A stretch of DNA of 19,815 nt, taken from Thiohalophilus sp046483665 (lineage in GTDB: Bacteria; Pseudomonadota; Gammaproteobacteria; UBA6429; Thiohalophilaceae). Numbering within the stretch: the stretch's first letter is position 1; every line of letters begins with the position of its first letter. The stretch lies in assembly GCF_046483665.1 (NCBI RefSeq), contig NZ_JAWOCR010000006.1, positions 1-19,815 on the forward strand, written 5' to 3'. Shown here piece after piece: positions 7,405 through 15,120 of this stretch. Below the pieces are notes generated by a model that did no database searches, was not told the origin of the DNA, and saw only the letters and a list, made by a program, of their open reading frames with translations. The translations under genes and the position numbers were made by a program.

Positions 7405-7911
7405 GTGATTGATTCCGAAGGATACAGAGCCAATGTGGGCATTATTTTATGTAACCCGGAAGGTAAACTGTTCTGGGCCCGGCGCATTGGTCAGCAGGCC
7501 TGGCAGTTTCCCCAGGGCGGAATTCGTCGCGAGGAATCCCCGGAGCAGGCGCTCTACCGCGAGCTGGCCGAGGAGATTGGCCTGGTGCAGAACGATGTCG
7601 AGCTGATTGGCGCCACCCGGCAATGGCTGCGCTACCGTCTGCCGCAAAAACTGATCCGGTATCATCGCGAACCGGTTTGTATTGGTCAGAAACAGCGCTG
7701 GTTTTTACTGCGCCTGATCGCGCCCGAGAGTAAAGTGAGTCTGGACGCCAGCGACACCCCCGAGTTCGACCTCTGGCGATGGGTAAGTCCGGCGCAGCCG
7801 GTGCGCGAAGTGGTCCCGTTCAAGCGCCAGGTATACCGGTGTGCGCTGGCGGAGCTGGAGCCATTATTAAAAAAAGTGAGCGGTAAACTGGTTTACGACC
7901 AGCTTGCCTGA
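7405..7911 (+). CDS. rppH: RNA pyrophosphohydrolase RppH
   Basis: This 168-residue Nudix hydrolase removes pyrophosphate from triphosphorylated mRNA 5' ends, which opens them to RNase E decay. The Nudix box GX5EX7REUXEEXGU is complete at residues 38-60 (GGIRREES...RELAEEIGL). Upstream are the family-typical GYRANVGIIL and WQFPQGGI. I chose the GTG at 7405 because it has AAAGGA 8 bases upstream and begins VIDSEGYRANVG, aligning with the usual start of RppH. A GTG at 7378 in the same frame would add nine residues with no homology. It is followed after 73 bases by ptsP, the common order in gammaproteobacteria. Confidence 0.95.
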   Translation: MIDSEGYRANVGIILCNPEGKLFWARRIGQQAWQFPQGGIRREESPEQALYRELAEEIGLVQNDVELIGATRQWLRYRLPQKLIRYHREPVCIGQKQRWFLLRLIAPESKVSLDASDTPEFDLWRWVSPAQPVREVVPFKRQVYRCALAELEPLLKKVSGKLVYDQLA

Positions 7912-7984
7912 TACCGGCTGCGTCATCAGCCTGTGTTACTCTGTCTGAGACAGGTCAAATCCCGATCCCACTGTATGGACCCTT

Positions 7985-10258
7985 ATGCTTGATACCTTAC
8001 GTCGATTAATCGAAGAGGTGAATCTGGCGCGCAATCTTGAGCAGGCGCTGGAGATCATCGTGCGCCGTGTCAAACAGGCCATGCAGGTGGATGTCTGCTC
8101 GGTGTACCTTACCGATCAGGACAATGAATACTATGTCCTCAAGGCGACGGAGGGCCTTAACCCGAGCAGTGTTGGCAAGGTGCGCCTCAGTCAGGAGCAC
8201 GGCCTGGTCGGTCTGGCGGCCAAACGTGCCGAACCGGTCAATCTGGATAATGCCCCCGAGCATCCGCGTTTCTGTTATTTCCCCGAGTCCGGCGAGGAGC
8301 CGTATCACGCTTTTCTCGGTGTGCCGATCATTCATCACCGCAAGGTGGTCGGCGTGCTGGTCGTGCAACAGCACGGCAGTGAAAAGTTCGATGAAAACAG
8401 TGTCACCTTTTTGATTACCATCGCCGCACAGCTGGCCGGCGCGATTGCGCATGCCGAGGCCAGCGGGGAGGTGGAAATCCGGGGTCAGGTGACACCGGAC
8501 CATCCGCATGACAGCCGCCCGATCGGCGGCCTGGCCGGTGCGCCGGGGGTAGCTATCGGAACGGCCAAGGTAGTTTATACCCTGGCCGACATCGATGCGG
8601 TGCCGGATCGGCGTGCCGGCAGTGTGGATGCCGAGGTCGACGCTTTTAATGCCGCGCTGGCGGCGGTCAAAAAAGATATCAAGAACCTATCGGCGCAGTT
8701 TGTCGACAAGTTACCGGCCGAGGATCATGCCCTGTTCGACGTCTATATGCTGATGCTCGACAGCGACAGTCTGGCCGGTCAGACCCGTCAGCGCATCAAG
8801 GAAGGCAACTGGGCACAGGGCGCATTGCGCCAGACTATCCAGGAACATGAACGCATCTTCCGCGAGATGGAAGACAGTTACATGCGCGAGCGGGTAGATG
8901 ATGTGCGTGATCTGGGTCGGCGGATTCTCTCCCACCTGCAGCAGGATACCCAGACGTTGTTGGAGTACCCCAACGAGACAGTGCTGGTGGGCGAGGAGAT
9001 CAGCGCCGCCATGCTGGCGCAAGTGCCGCCGGAGAAACTGGCCGGGGTGATTTCGGTGCGCGGTTCGCGGACCTCGCACGTGGCGATCCTGGCCCGGGCG
9101 CTGGGCGTGCCGGCGGTTATGGGGGCCACCGATCTGCCGGTATCGCGTATGGACGGCACTGAAGTGATCGCCGATGGTTACAGCGGCCGGGTCTATGTGG
9201 CGCCGACCCATCTCATACTGGAAGAATATCGCCGGCTGGTCGACCAGGAAGTTGAACTTTCCGAGGAACTCAAGGCGTTACGGGAACTGCCTTCGGAGAC
9301 CCGCGATGGCGAATATATACCGCTGTATGCCAACACCGGTTTGATCTCGGATATGACTCCGACCCGGGAAAGCGGTGCCGAGGGGATCGGTCTGTACCGG
9401 ACCGAGTTTCCATTCATGATTCGCCAGGGCTTTCCCGGCGAGGATGAACAGCGCCTCAACTATCGGCAGGTACTGGAAGCTTTTGCGCCGCGGCCGGTAG
9501 TACTACGCACTCTGGATGTCGGGGGCGACAAGGCCCTGCCCTATTTTCCGATTGAAGAGGAGAACCCGTTTCTGGGCTGGCGAGGCATTCGTATCACCCT
9601 GGACCATCCGGAAATTTTCCTGGTGCAGATTCGCGCCATGCTGCTGGCCAGCACCGGGCTGGATAATCTGAATATCCTGTTGCCGATGATCAGCGACGTC
9701 AGCGAGCTGATCGACAGCCTGAGTCTGATTCACCAGGCCTATGAAGAGTTGCTCGAAGAAGGACAGGACATTCGCATGCCCAGGATCGGGGTGATGATCG
9801 AAGTCCCCTCGGCGGTTTACCAGGCCGGCAATCTGGCCAAGCGGGTCGACTTTCTTTCCATTGGCACCAACGATCTGACCCAGTACCTGCTGGCGGTGGA
9901 TCGCAATAACTCGCGAGTTGCCGAACTGTATGATTCCCTGCATCCGGCTGTCATCCGCGCCATACTGCAAGTAGTGGACAGTGCCCGGGTTCACGGTAAA
10001 CCGGTCAGTGTGTGTGGTGAAATGGCAGGTGATCCGGCCGCAGCAATCCTGTTGCTGGGCATGGGGATCCACAGCCTGAGCATGAGTGTCTCCAGTCTGT
10101 TGCGGGTAAAATGGGTGATACGTAACCTGAGTCGCGAGCGTGCTTCGGAGATTCTCAGCGAAGTGCTGGTGATGGAAAACGTGCACGAGATTCGCCATTA
10201 CCTCAACGATCAACTCGAAGAGGCCGGCATGGGCGGGCTGATCCGCGCGGGGAAATAA
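7985..10258 (+). CDS. ptsP: PtsP, enzyme I of the nitrogen phosphotransferase system (EI-Ntr)
   Basis: This 757-residue cytoplasmic protein autophosphorylates from phosphoenolpyruvate and passes the phosphate to NPr, which in turn phosphorylates EIIA-Ntr. A GAF domain occupies about residues 1-155 (VDVCSVYLTD, LGVPIIHHRKVVGVLVVQ), followed by a linker and the enzyme I N-terminal domain (GLAGAPGVAIG from 182). The phosphohistidine segment GSRTSHVAILARALGVPAVMG puts the active His at 365. The PEP-binding barrel follows, with LRTLDVGGDKALPYF, NPFLGWRGIR, SIGTNDLTQYLLAVDR and VCGEMAGDP (catalytic Cys). Length and domain order match known PtsP proteins. Only a weak GGA precedes the ATG. The HPr-like partner is not in the window. 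Confidence 0.96.
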   Translation: MLDTLRRLIEEVNLARNLEQALEIIVRRVKQAMQVDVCSVYLTDQDNEYYVLKATEGLNPSSVGKVRLSQEHGLVGLAAKRAEPVNLDNAPEHPRFCYFPESGEEPYHAFLGVPIIHHRKVVGVLVVQQHGSEKFDENSVTFLITIAAQLAGAIAHAEASGEVEIRGQVTPDHPHDSRPIGGLAGAPGVAIGTAKVVYTLADIDAVPDRRAGSVDAEVDAFNAALAAVKKDIKNLSAQFVDKLPAEDHALFDVYMLMLDSDSLAGQTRQRIKEGNWAQGALRQTIQEHERIFREMEDSYMRERVDDVRDLGRRILSHLQQDTQTLLEYPNETVLVGEEISAAMLAQVPPEKLAGVISVRGSRTSHVAILARALGVPAVMGATDLPVSRMDGTEVIADGYSGRVYVAPTHLILEEYRRLVDQEVELSEELKALRELPSETRDGEYIPLYANTGLISDMTPTRESGAEGIGLYRTEFPFMIRQGFPGEDEQRLNYRQVLEAFAPRPVVLRTLDVGGDKALPYFPIEEENPFLGWRGIRITLDHPEIFLVQIRAMLLASTGLDNLNILLPMISDVSELIDSLSLIHQAYEELLEEGQDIRMPRIGVMIEVPSAVYQAGNLAKRVDFLSIGTNDLTQYLLAVDRNNSRVAELYDSLHPAVIRAILQVVDSARVHGKPVSVCGEMAGDPAAAILLLGMGIHSLSMSVSSLLRVKWVIRNLSRERASEILSEVLVMENVHEIRHYLNDQLEEAGMGGLIRAGK

Positions 10259-10266
10259 CATTTATT

Positions 10267-10343
10267 TCTCGCAGAGTCGCAAAGGCGCAGCAAAAATACG
10301 CTGTGTTGCGTCACCCCTGGCGAGCTCTGCGTCTCTGCGAGAG
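10267..10343. repeat. Palindromic repeat element, copy A
   Basis: The ends TCTCGCAGAG and CTCTGCGAGAG are inverted repeats, matching at about 13 of 15 positions when TTCTCGCAGAGTCGC is paired with GCGTCTCTGCGAGAG. The interior reads AAAGGCGCAGC then ATACGCTGTGTTGCGTCA then GGCGAGCTCTGCG, all repeated in copy B. The size and terminal palindrome resemble a small non-autonomous mobile element, but no transposase or target duplication is visible. Confidence 0.85.
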
Positions 10344-10378
10344 TTAATATTTAATTAGGCATAACTCATGTGCAGCAG

Positions 10379-10406
10379 GTCAGGTTGCGCGAATGCGCTA
10401 CCTGAC
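10379..10406. repeat. REP-like hairpin (GTCAGGT / ACCTGAC)
   Basis: A 28-base hairpin has 7 base pairs (GTCAGGT/ACCTGAC), one T-T mismatch, 4 base pairs (GCGC/GCGC) and loop GAAT. The layout is like the three hairpins of the GTCACGC family but the sequence differs and no CTAC follows. Confidence 0.7.
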
Positions 10407-10426
10407 ACTCCTCGTATCGGCAGGAT

Positions 10427-10456
10427 GTCACGCAGGCTAACGCCAGCGTGACCTAC
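10427..10456 (-). repeat. REP-like element of the GTCACGC family, copy 1
   Basis: The arms GTCACGC and GCGTGAC pair over 7 bases, then an A-A mismatch, then GGC/GCC around loop TAAC; CTAC follows at 10453-10456. Read on the minus strand the element is GTAG followed by the hairpin, the layout of REP sequences linked to RAYT transposases. Confidence 0.85.
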
Positions 10457-10490
10457 GTAGGTGTGAACCGTGTGGGAAACTAACATTATT

Positions 10491-10590
10491 CTCTCGCAGA
10501 GACGTTTATGCCCGTTTTATGGGTGCAAAGGCGCAGCGAAAAATACGCTGTGTTGCGTCATTCTTGGCGAGCTCTGCGTCTCTGCGAGAG
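10491..10590. repeat. Palindromic repeat element, copy B, with a 21-base insertion
   Basis: The ends CTCTCGCAGAGACG (10491-10504) and CGTCTCTGCGAGAG (10577-10590) are a perfect 14-base inverted repeat. Compared with copy A, the body is collinear except for 21 extra bases at 10504-10524 (GTTTATGCCC..TATGGGT) and one extra G. The copy ends 25 bases before the gspE start codon. Confidence 0.88.
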
Positions 10591-10615
10591 TTACTTTTTA
10601 ACAGGTTTATCAACT

Positions 10616-12403
10616 ATGCAACAGCAATCCCATGAAGTGGGTGTCGATCGGCATTTGAATCTGCATGAACTGATCCATGCACTGGTGGAAGATGGCCGGC
10701 TGGATAAACAGACCTCGGACGAGTTTCTGATCCCGGCGCGCACCGGGCGACTGGAAATCCACCCGCTGGTGATTATCTCGCAACAGGAATGGGATGACCT
10801 GACCCGCCCCGGCAAGAAGCTGTCGCTGGAAGTATTGACCCAGTGGCTGGCCGAGCGTGCCGGTTTGCCCTATATGCGAATCGATCCGCTCAAGGTTGAC
10901 GTCACGGCCGTGACGGCAGTGACGTCCTCGGCTTATGCCGGCAAGCATCGTATCCTGCCGGTCAAGGTCGATAAACACAAAGCGGTTATCGCCACCGCCG
11001 AGCCGGATATTCGCAGCTGGGAAGATGAGCTGGCGCATGTCACCGGCCTGCAGATCGAACGGGTGATCGCCAACCCGCTGGATATCTCCCGTTATCTCAA
11101 CGAGTTTTATTCGGTCAGTCACTCGATTCGTCGCGCTACCTCGGACAAGGATTCGGTCAATATCCCCGGAGTCACCAATCTGGAACAACTGGTGGAGCTG
11201 GGCAAGACGGGCAATCTGGATGCCAACGACAAGGATGTTGTGCAGATCGTTGACTGGCTGCTGCAGTACGCCTTCGATCAGCGTGCCAGTGATATTCACA
11301 TGGAGCCGCGACGCGAGCAGGGACATATCCGGTTTCGCATTGATGGTGTTATGCACCATGTTTACGATATGCCCACACCGGTGATGACTGCCGTCTCCAG
11401 CCGCATCAAGGTGCTGGGGCGCATGGATGTGGTGGAAAAACGTCGTCCCCAGGACGGGCGCATCAAAACCCTGTTACCGGAAGGCGGCGAGATAGAACTG
11501 CGTCTGTCGACCATGCCGACTGCCTTTGGTGAAAAACTGGTGCTGCGGATTTTTAACCCGGACGTTCTGGTCAAGGACTTCGCCGCGCTGGGTTTCTCCG
11601 CCAGGGAAATCACCGGCTGGAACCAGATGGTGAACCAGCCGAACGGGATCATTCTGGTCACCGGTCCGACCGGCTCGGGCAAGACTACCACGCTCTATTC
11701 CACGCTCAAGCAACTGGCCCAGCCCGAGGTGAATGTCTGCACGGTGGAAGATCCCATCGAAATGGTCGAGCCGGCGTTCAATCAGATGCAGGTACAACAC
11801 AATATCGGGCTCGACTTTGCCAACGGGGTGCGTACCCTGCTGCGCCAGGATCCCGACATTATTATGGTCGGCGAAATTCGCGACAGGGAAACCGCCGAGA
11901 TGGCGATTCAGGCGGCGTTAACCGGCCATCTGGTACTCTCTACGCTGCATACCAACGATTCGGCCTCGGCCGTGACCCGGTTGCGCGAAATCGGGGTGCC
12001 TTCCTATCTGATCAACGCCACTCTGCTGGGAGTACTCGCGCAGCGGCTGGTACGAACTCTCTGCCCGCACTGCAAGGCGCCGACCGAGGTGGATCCGGAT
12101 CTGTGGCAGGCGTTGACCCGACCATGGAAAATGAGTGGTGAGCCGAGTTTTTACGGACCGGTCGGCTGTGATGAATGCCGCAACACCGGCTACATGGGCC
12201 GCATCGGGATTTATGAAATGCTGCGCATGAGCCCCGCCATTCGCCACCAGCTGGGTCCTGAGAGCGATGCCGCGGAGATCCGGCGCACGGCCATCAATGA
12301 GGGCATGATCAAACTGCGCATCGCCGGCGCCCAGAAAATCGCCCAGGGACTGACGACCATGGAGGAAGTCCTCAACGTCGTGCCGAGCGATAGTGAAGTC
12401 TGA
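10616..12403 (+). CDS. Orphan GspE/PilB-type secretion ATPase
   Basis: This 595-residue cytoplasmic hexameric ATPase belongs to the type II secretion / type IV pilus family. An N-terminal MshEN/GspE-N-like region (about 1-150) is followed by the core, with DIHMEPRREQGHIRFRIDG, Walker A GPTGSGKTT (350-358), the Asp box, Walker B RQDPDIIMVGEIRDRETAEMA split over the usual positions, and the His box TGHLVLSTLHTND. Four cysteines, CPHC (483-486) and CDEC (518-521), form the zinc site. I use the ATG at 10616, since the upstream extension to 10508 lies in a repeat element. No gsp, pil or msh gene adjoins it, so it could drive a pilus, a secretion system or a regulatory process. The receiver-like gene downstream is convergent, not co-transcribed. 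Confidence 0.9.
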   Translation: MQQQSHEVGVDRHLNLHELIHALVEDGRLDKQTSDEFLIPARTGRLEIHPLVIISQQEWDDLTRPGKKLSLEVLTQWLAERAGLPYMRIDPLKVDVTAVTAVTSSAYAGKHRILPVKVDKHKAVIATAEPDIRSWEDELAHVTGLQIERVIANPLDISRYLNEFYSVSHSIRRATSDKDSVNIPGVTNLEQLVELGKTGNLDANDKDVVQIVDWLLQYAFDQRASDIHMEPRREQGHIRFRIDGVMHHVYDMPTPVMTAVSSRIKVLGRMDVVEKRRPQDGRIKTLLPEGGEIELRLSTMPTAFGEKLVLRIFNPDVLVKDFAALGFSAREITGWNQMVNQPNGIILVTGPTGSGKTTTLYSTLKQLAQPEVNVCTVEDPIEMVEPAFNQMQVQHNIGLDFANGVRTLLRQDPDIIMVGEIRDRETAEMAIQAALTGHLVLSTLHTNDSASAVTRLREIGVPSYLINATLLGVLAQRLVRTLCPHCKAPTEVDPDLWQALTRPWKMSGEPSFYGPVGCDECRNTGYMGRIGIYEMLRMSPAIRHQLGPESDAAEIRRTAINEGMIKLRIAGAQKIAQGLTTMEEVLNVVPSDSEV

Positions 12404-12421
12404 CAGAATAGGGATGAGAAT

Positions 12422-12470
12422 ACAGGTGCTAGGTGCTAGGTGCTAGGTGCGGGTCCCAGGGGCCAGGACT
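12422..12470. repeat. Heptad array, left arm (CTAGGTG type)
   Basis: Seven in-register heptads follow gspE: ACAGGTG, three perfect CTAGGTG (12429-12449), CGGGTCC, CAGGGGC and CAGGACT. The perfect copies are in the middle and decay outward. Confidence 0.9.
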
Positions 12471-12533
12471 GTAGCGGCAAGGCCAGGTTACGCGCAGCGT
12501 TATTTGGCTGCCTTTGCTTCGATTTGTGACTGT

Positions 12534-12563
12534 GTCACGTAGGCTATCGCCAACGTGGCCTAT
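12534..12563 (-). repeat. REP-like element of the GTCACGC family, copy 2
   Basis: The hairpin has arms GTCACGT and ACGTGGC, inner GGC/GCC, and loop TATC, followed by CTAT. Compared with the other copies the C-G pair next to the mismatch has become T-A on both sides, and one A-T pair has become a G-T wobble, so pairing is kept. Confidence 0.85.
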
Positions 12564-12594
12564 GTTGTTATAGATTAGATTTTGATAGGCCGGA

Positions 12595-12629
12595 CTAGCC
12601 CCTAGTACCTAGAAACCAGCCCCTGACCT
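12595..12629. repeat. Heptad array, right arm (CTAGCCC type)
   Basis: Five in-register heptads are CTAGCCC, CTAGTAC, CTAGAAA, CCAGCCC and CTGACCT. The last runs into the hairpin at 12624. Confidence 0.8.
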
Positions 12630-12656
12630 TCGGTGTGTTACACACACCGAAGGTCA
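12624..12656. terminator. Strong 14-base-pair hairpin between convergent genes
   Basis: TGACCTTCGGTGTG (12624-12637) pairs perfectly with CACACCGAAGGTCA (12643-12656) around loop TTACA. The right arm includes the stop codon of the receiver gene on the minus strand. There is no T-run on either side, so it may protect 3' ends or act as a weak or Rho-assisted terminator rather than an intrinsic one. Confidence 0.55.
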
Positions 12657-13058
12657 AGCGCGATGGAGTTTGAGCGAGTAGCGCTTGATCTGGGTGAGCA
12701 GTTCGGCGTGATTGAATGGCTGCACGATATAATCATCGGCACCGGCCTGCAGTCCGTGACTGACATGCTCCATGGTATAGTGTTCCGCCAGTAGCAGCAC
12801 TGGCGTGCTGCGCCAGCCGGGCATTTTGCGCAGGGTCTCCATGAACTGGCACCGGCTGTCGCTGATATAGGCGACATCCAGAAAAACCAGTTCGGCCGGA
12901 GGCATCCTGGCCAGTAGTTGGGAGGCGATTTCGCAGTTGGTGGTGCTGACGACGTTATACCCTTCGCGGCTCAACAGGTAATCCAGCAGGTAAGCGGTAT
13001 GCACGTCTTTTTCGAGAATCAGGAGAGTTCCCTGGCGATTGATTCGTGCTTTGAGCAT
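12654..13058 (-). CDS. Receiver-domain-only protein with degenerate active site
   Basis: This 134-residue protein is a single CheY-like receiver domain with no output domain. The phosphoacceptor aspartate is present (LVFLDVAY, Asp61). Several partners are changed: the acidic pair reads E16-K17 (ILEKD) instead of two acids, the Thr/Ser switch is Ala91 (VLLLAEH), and the invariant Lys is Gln113 (YIVQPF). The fold pattern (TLLILEKD, EGYNVVST, GADDYIVQPF) is otherwise intact, so the protein probably folds but either is not phosphorylated normally or has become a protein-interaction module. No histidine kinase lies beside it. It ends within a hairpin facing gspE. Confidence 0.85.
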   Translation of the reverse strand: MLKARINRQGTLLILEKDVHTAYLLDYLLSREGYNVVSTTNCEIASQLLARMPPAELVFLDVAYISDSRCQFMETLRKMPGWRSTPVLLLAEHYTMEHVSHGLQAGADDYIVQPFNHAELLTQIKRYSLKLHRA

Positions 13059-13232
13059 TTAACAAAGTACCTGGTTTGTCCGACATGGATGAAGCCCGGC
13101 GGCCTCATCATTGATGGGGTATACATCGGCCGCGCAGCGGGGCGGCTTTAATTCCGCTTTGAATGTGTGACGCAGACACGGATTTTTTGGCGCCCGATTT
13201 CAAGTAAATGATTATTAAGCGGTAAATGCCAG

Positions 13233-14315
13233 ATGGATACTTTGACACATGGTCTGAGCAGCGTTCTGCTGGCGCGGGCCACGGCCTCCGGGAGCCGGGA
13301 TCGGACGGCCATTGCGGCCGGACGGGCCCTGTCACTGCGCAGCCGTCTGACGGTCGGGTTTCTGGCCGGTATATTCCCCGACAGTGATTTTCTCGTGCGG
13401 CTGATCGACGGGCCGTTGAGTTATCTCAAACACCATCGGGGAATCACGCATTCGGTTTTGATGTTGCCATTGTGGGCCGGGTTGTTATCGTTGTTGTTTG
13501 TCCTGCTGTGGCGCGGTCAGTATCACTGGAAGGCGTTTTATGCCGTGTGTGCCATGAGCCTGGGGATTCATATCTTCGGGGATGTGATTACCTCTTTCGG
13601 TACCATGATCCTGGCGCCATTGAGTTACGCCAAGTTCTCCCTGCCTTCAACCTTTATTATCGATTTCTGGTTCAGCGGGATCATTATTCTGGCCTTGCTG
13701 GTGGCATGGATCTGGCGCCGACAGGGGCAACAGGTGGCACTGGTCGGCCTGGCCACGCTGGCGATGTATATCGGGTTACAACATTTTCAGGCCTGGCAGG
13801 CGCGAGATCTGGGTCGGACATATGTTCAACAGCAGGAACTGGAACAGGCTGAAGTGCATGCCCTGCCGCAACCTTTGTCGCCGTTTAACTGGAAGATCGT
13901 GATCGAGCAGCCACAACAGTATCACGTCAGTTATGTGAACCTGCATCGCCGACAGGCGATAGCGTTGCAGGAAGAACAGACAGGGATGCTCGAGCGAATC
14001 AATGCCATCTATCAGCCGTTGAGTCGGCTCAGCTGGCAGACCTTATCCCGTTATGGTGAAACTGCGGCGCAGGATCTGGCGCGAAATGTCTGGCACAAGG
14101 CCATGCTAAAGGATATTCGGGATTTCATGTTGTTCCCCGCCCTCTATCGTATCGAGCAGCGGGAGCAGGGACTGTGTGCCTGGTTCCAGGATCACCGTTT
14201 TATTCTGGGGGATGCCCGCAACGTACCGTTTCGCTTTGGTGCCTGTCGCAACGGCGACAATGACTGGCAGCTTTATCGTCATCAGGGTGATCACATCGTT
14301 CCGCTATCACCCTGA
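13233..14315 (+). CDS. YdjM/DUF457-family membrane-bound metal-dependent hydrolase
   Basis: This 360-residue protein has the N-terminal pattern of the YdjM family: MDTLTHGLSS (His6), GFLAGIFPDSDF (Asp50, Asp52) and KHHRGITHSV (His67, His68, His73). These are the putative metal ligands. About four or five hydrophobic segments follow (LPLWAGLLSLLFVLL, FYAVCAMSLGIHIFGDVI, FWFSGIIILALLVAWIW), then a soluble C-terminal half of about 170 residues. E. coli YdjM is a LexA-regulated membrane protein of unknown substrate; no LexA box was found here, so SOS control is not supported. The C-terminal half is longer than in the shortest family members. The ribosome-binding site is weak. The 174-base gap upstream (13059-13232) shows nothing else recognisable. 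Confidence 0.85.
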   Translation: MDTLTHGLSSVLLARATASGSRDRTAIAAGRALSLRSRLTVGFLAGIFPDSDFLVRLIDGPLSYLKHHRGITHSVLMLPLWAGLLSLLFVLLWRGQYHWKAFYAVCAMSLGIHIFGDVITSFGTMILAPLSYAKFSLPSTFIIDFWFSGIIILALLVAWIWRRQGQQVALVGLATLAMYIGLQHFQAWQARDLGRTYVQQQELEQAEVHALPQPLSPFNWKIVIEQPQQYHVSYVNLHRRQAIALQEEQTGMLERINAIYQPLSRLSWQTLSRYGETAAQDLARNVWHKAMLKDIRDFMLFPALYRIEQREQGLCAWFQDHRFILGDARNVPFRFGACRNGDNDWQLYRHQGDHIVPLSP

Positions 14316-14409
14316 ACGGTTATCGAATCGCTTGAGTCTCGAAGGGGTACTCGCTTTCCCGTTGCCAGCTCTGTGGCGTGGCAGCTTTGTCGGTGATTTG
14401 ATTGATTAT

Positions 14410-14438
14410 TTGACGTTCGTCTCGCCGGGCACTATGCT
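14410..14438 (+). promoter_or_regulatory. Likely promoter of vapBC
   Basis: TTGACG (14410-14415) and TATGCT (14433-14438) are separated by an ideal 17 bases, about 30 bases upstream of the vapB ATG. The gap upstream of it contains nothing else recognisable. Confidence 0.65.
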
Positions 14439-14468
14439 TTACCAAATTGCTATCGATGGGAAATCGGT

Positions 14469-14675
14469 ATGACGACTGTGACAGTTTCCGAGAAATATCA
14501 AATAGTTATCCCCAGGGAAGTACGCCAGAGCCTGGGGATCAGGCCGGGTCAGAAGATCGAGGTGGTGGTTTACGAGGGGCGAGCGGAGTTTATTCCGGTG
14601 CGGGACATGCGCAGCATGCGGGGGTTCCTGAAAGGGATCGATACCGGGATCACGCGTGACGAGGATCGGGTGTGA
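14469..14675 (+). CDS. vapB: VapB-like antitoxin, AbrB/SpoVT family
   Basis: This 68-residue protein has a swapped-hairpin AbrB DNA-binding domain at its N-terminus: TVSEKYQIVIPREVRQSLGIRPGQKIEVVVYEGRAEFIPV. The C-terminal tail (residues 46-68) is acidic and basic mixed and would wrap around the toxin. It lies directly upstream of a PIN-domain toxin, with GTGA overlap of stop and start. Such antitoxins neutralise the toxin and, with it, repress their own promoter, which is likely the TTGACG/TATGCT pair just upstream. The ATG has GGGA at a suitable distance. Confidence 0.92.
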   Translation: MTTVTVSEKYQIVIPREVRQSLGIRPGQKIEVVVYEGRAEFIPVRDMRSMRGFLKGIDTGITRDEDRV

Positions 14676-15049
14676 ATGTTGTCGATTCCTCCGGCTGGCT
14701 GGAATATTTCGCAGACAACCCCAATGCGGATGTTTTCGCCACTCCCATTCTGGAGATCGATAATCTGATTGTGCCCAGTATCAGCTTGCTGGAAGTTTTC
14801 AAGCGGGTACTGCAACAGCGCGGACAGGATGCCGCCCTGCAGACGGTTGCCCTTATGAAACAGGGCCAGGTTGTACCACTGGATGAAACACTTGCCTTGA
14901 AGGCGGCAAAGTTGGGGCTTGAACACAAACTGCCGCTGGCGGATTCTGTCATGCTGGCGACGGCCCGGGCGTTTGATGCCACGCTGTGGACGCAGGATGC
15001 CGATTTTGATGGCATCGACGGTGTACGTTTTATCCGAAAAAAACAATAA
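14672..15049 (+). CDS. vapC: VapC-like PIN-domain toxin (ribonuclease)
   Basis: This 125-residue PIN-domain protein has the acidic metal site in place: Asp5 (NVVDSSGWLEYF), Glu41 (SISLLEVFKR), Asp91 (KLPLADSVMLATAR) and Asp109/Asp111 (LWTQDADF). VapC toxins are Mg-dependent ribonucleases, often cutting tRNA or rRNA; the target here is unknown. It starts at a GTG at 14672 that overlaps the vapB stop as GTGA, with GAGGA upstream, so antitoxin and toxin are coupled. It ends in front of a hairpin terminator that also serves the convergent dam gene. The catalytic residues look complete, so the pair is probably functional. Confidence 0.92.
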   Translation: MNVVDSSGWLEYFADNPNADVFATPILEIDNLIVPSISLLEVFKRVLQQRGQDAALQTVALMKQGQVVPLDETLALKAAKLGLEHKLPLADSVMLATARAFDATLWTQDADFDGIDGVRFIRKKQ

Positions 15050-15086
15050 TGCGGATCGCGTCAGTGGAATTGATGGAGTAAGACAT

Positions 15087-15120
15087 AAAACGGGCTGCAA
15101 GTGCGCAGCCCGTTTTATTT
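15087..15120. terminator. Bidirectional intrinsic terminator between vapC and dam
   Basis: AAAACGGGCTGC (15087-15098) pairs perfectly over 12 bases with GCAGCCCGTTTT (15105-15116) around loop AAGTGC. It is followed by TTTT on the plus strand and by TTTT on the minus strand. The dam stop codon (15117-15115) overlaps one arm. Confidence 0.92.

Larger units (their letters stand above)
10259..10615. other. Repeat-filled gene-free stretch between ptsP and gspE
   Basis: The 357 bases hold two copies of a palindromic element (10267-10343 and 10491-10590) enclosing two REP-like hairpins (10379-10406 and 10427-10452). No protein of credible composition is encoded. A frame open from 10508 into gspE begins inside the second palindromic element and is not a real gene start. 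The promoter of gspE, if it has its own, must lie inside or next to these repeats, but none is obvious. Confidence 0.85.

Noticed and set aside
9503..10261. 252-residue minus-strand frame opposite ptsP
   Set aside because: It is His- and Gln-rich antisense of a well-conserved enzyme gene with no start signal.
10508..10615. 36-residue N-terminal extension of the GspE-type ATPase
   Set aside because: It is encoded by the second palindromic repeat, and its ATG comes from the 21-base insertion.
13059..13232. LexA box or riboswitch in front of the YdjM-like gene
   Set aside because: No CTGT-N8-ACAG pattern and no conserved riboswitch core were found.
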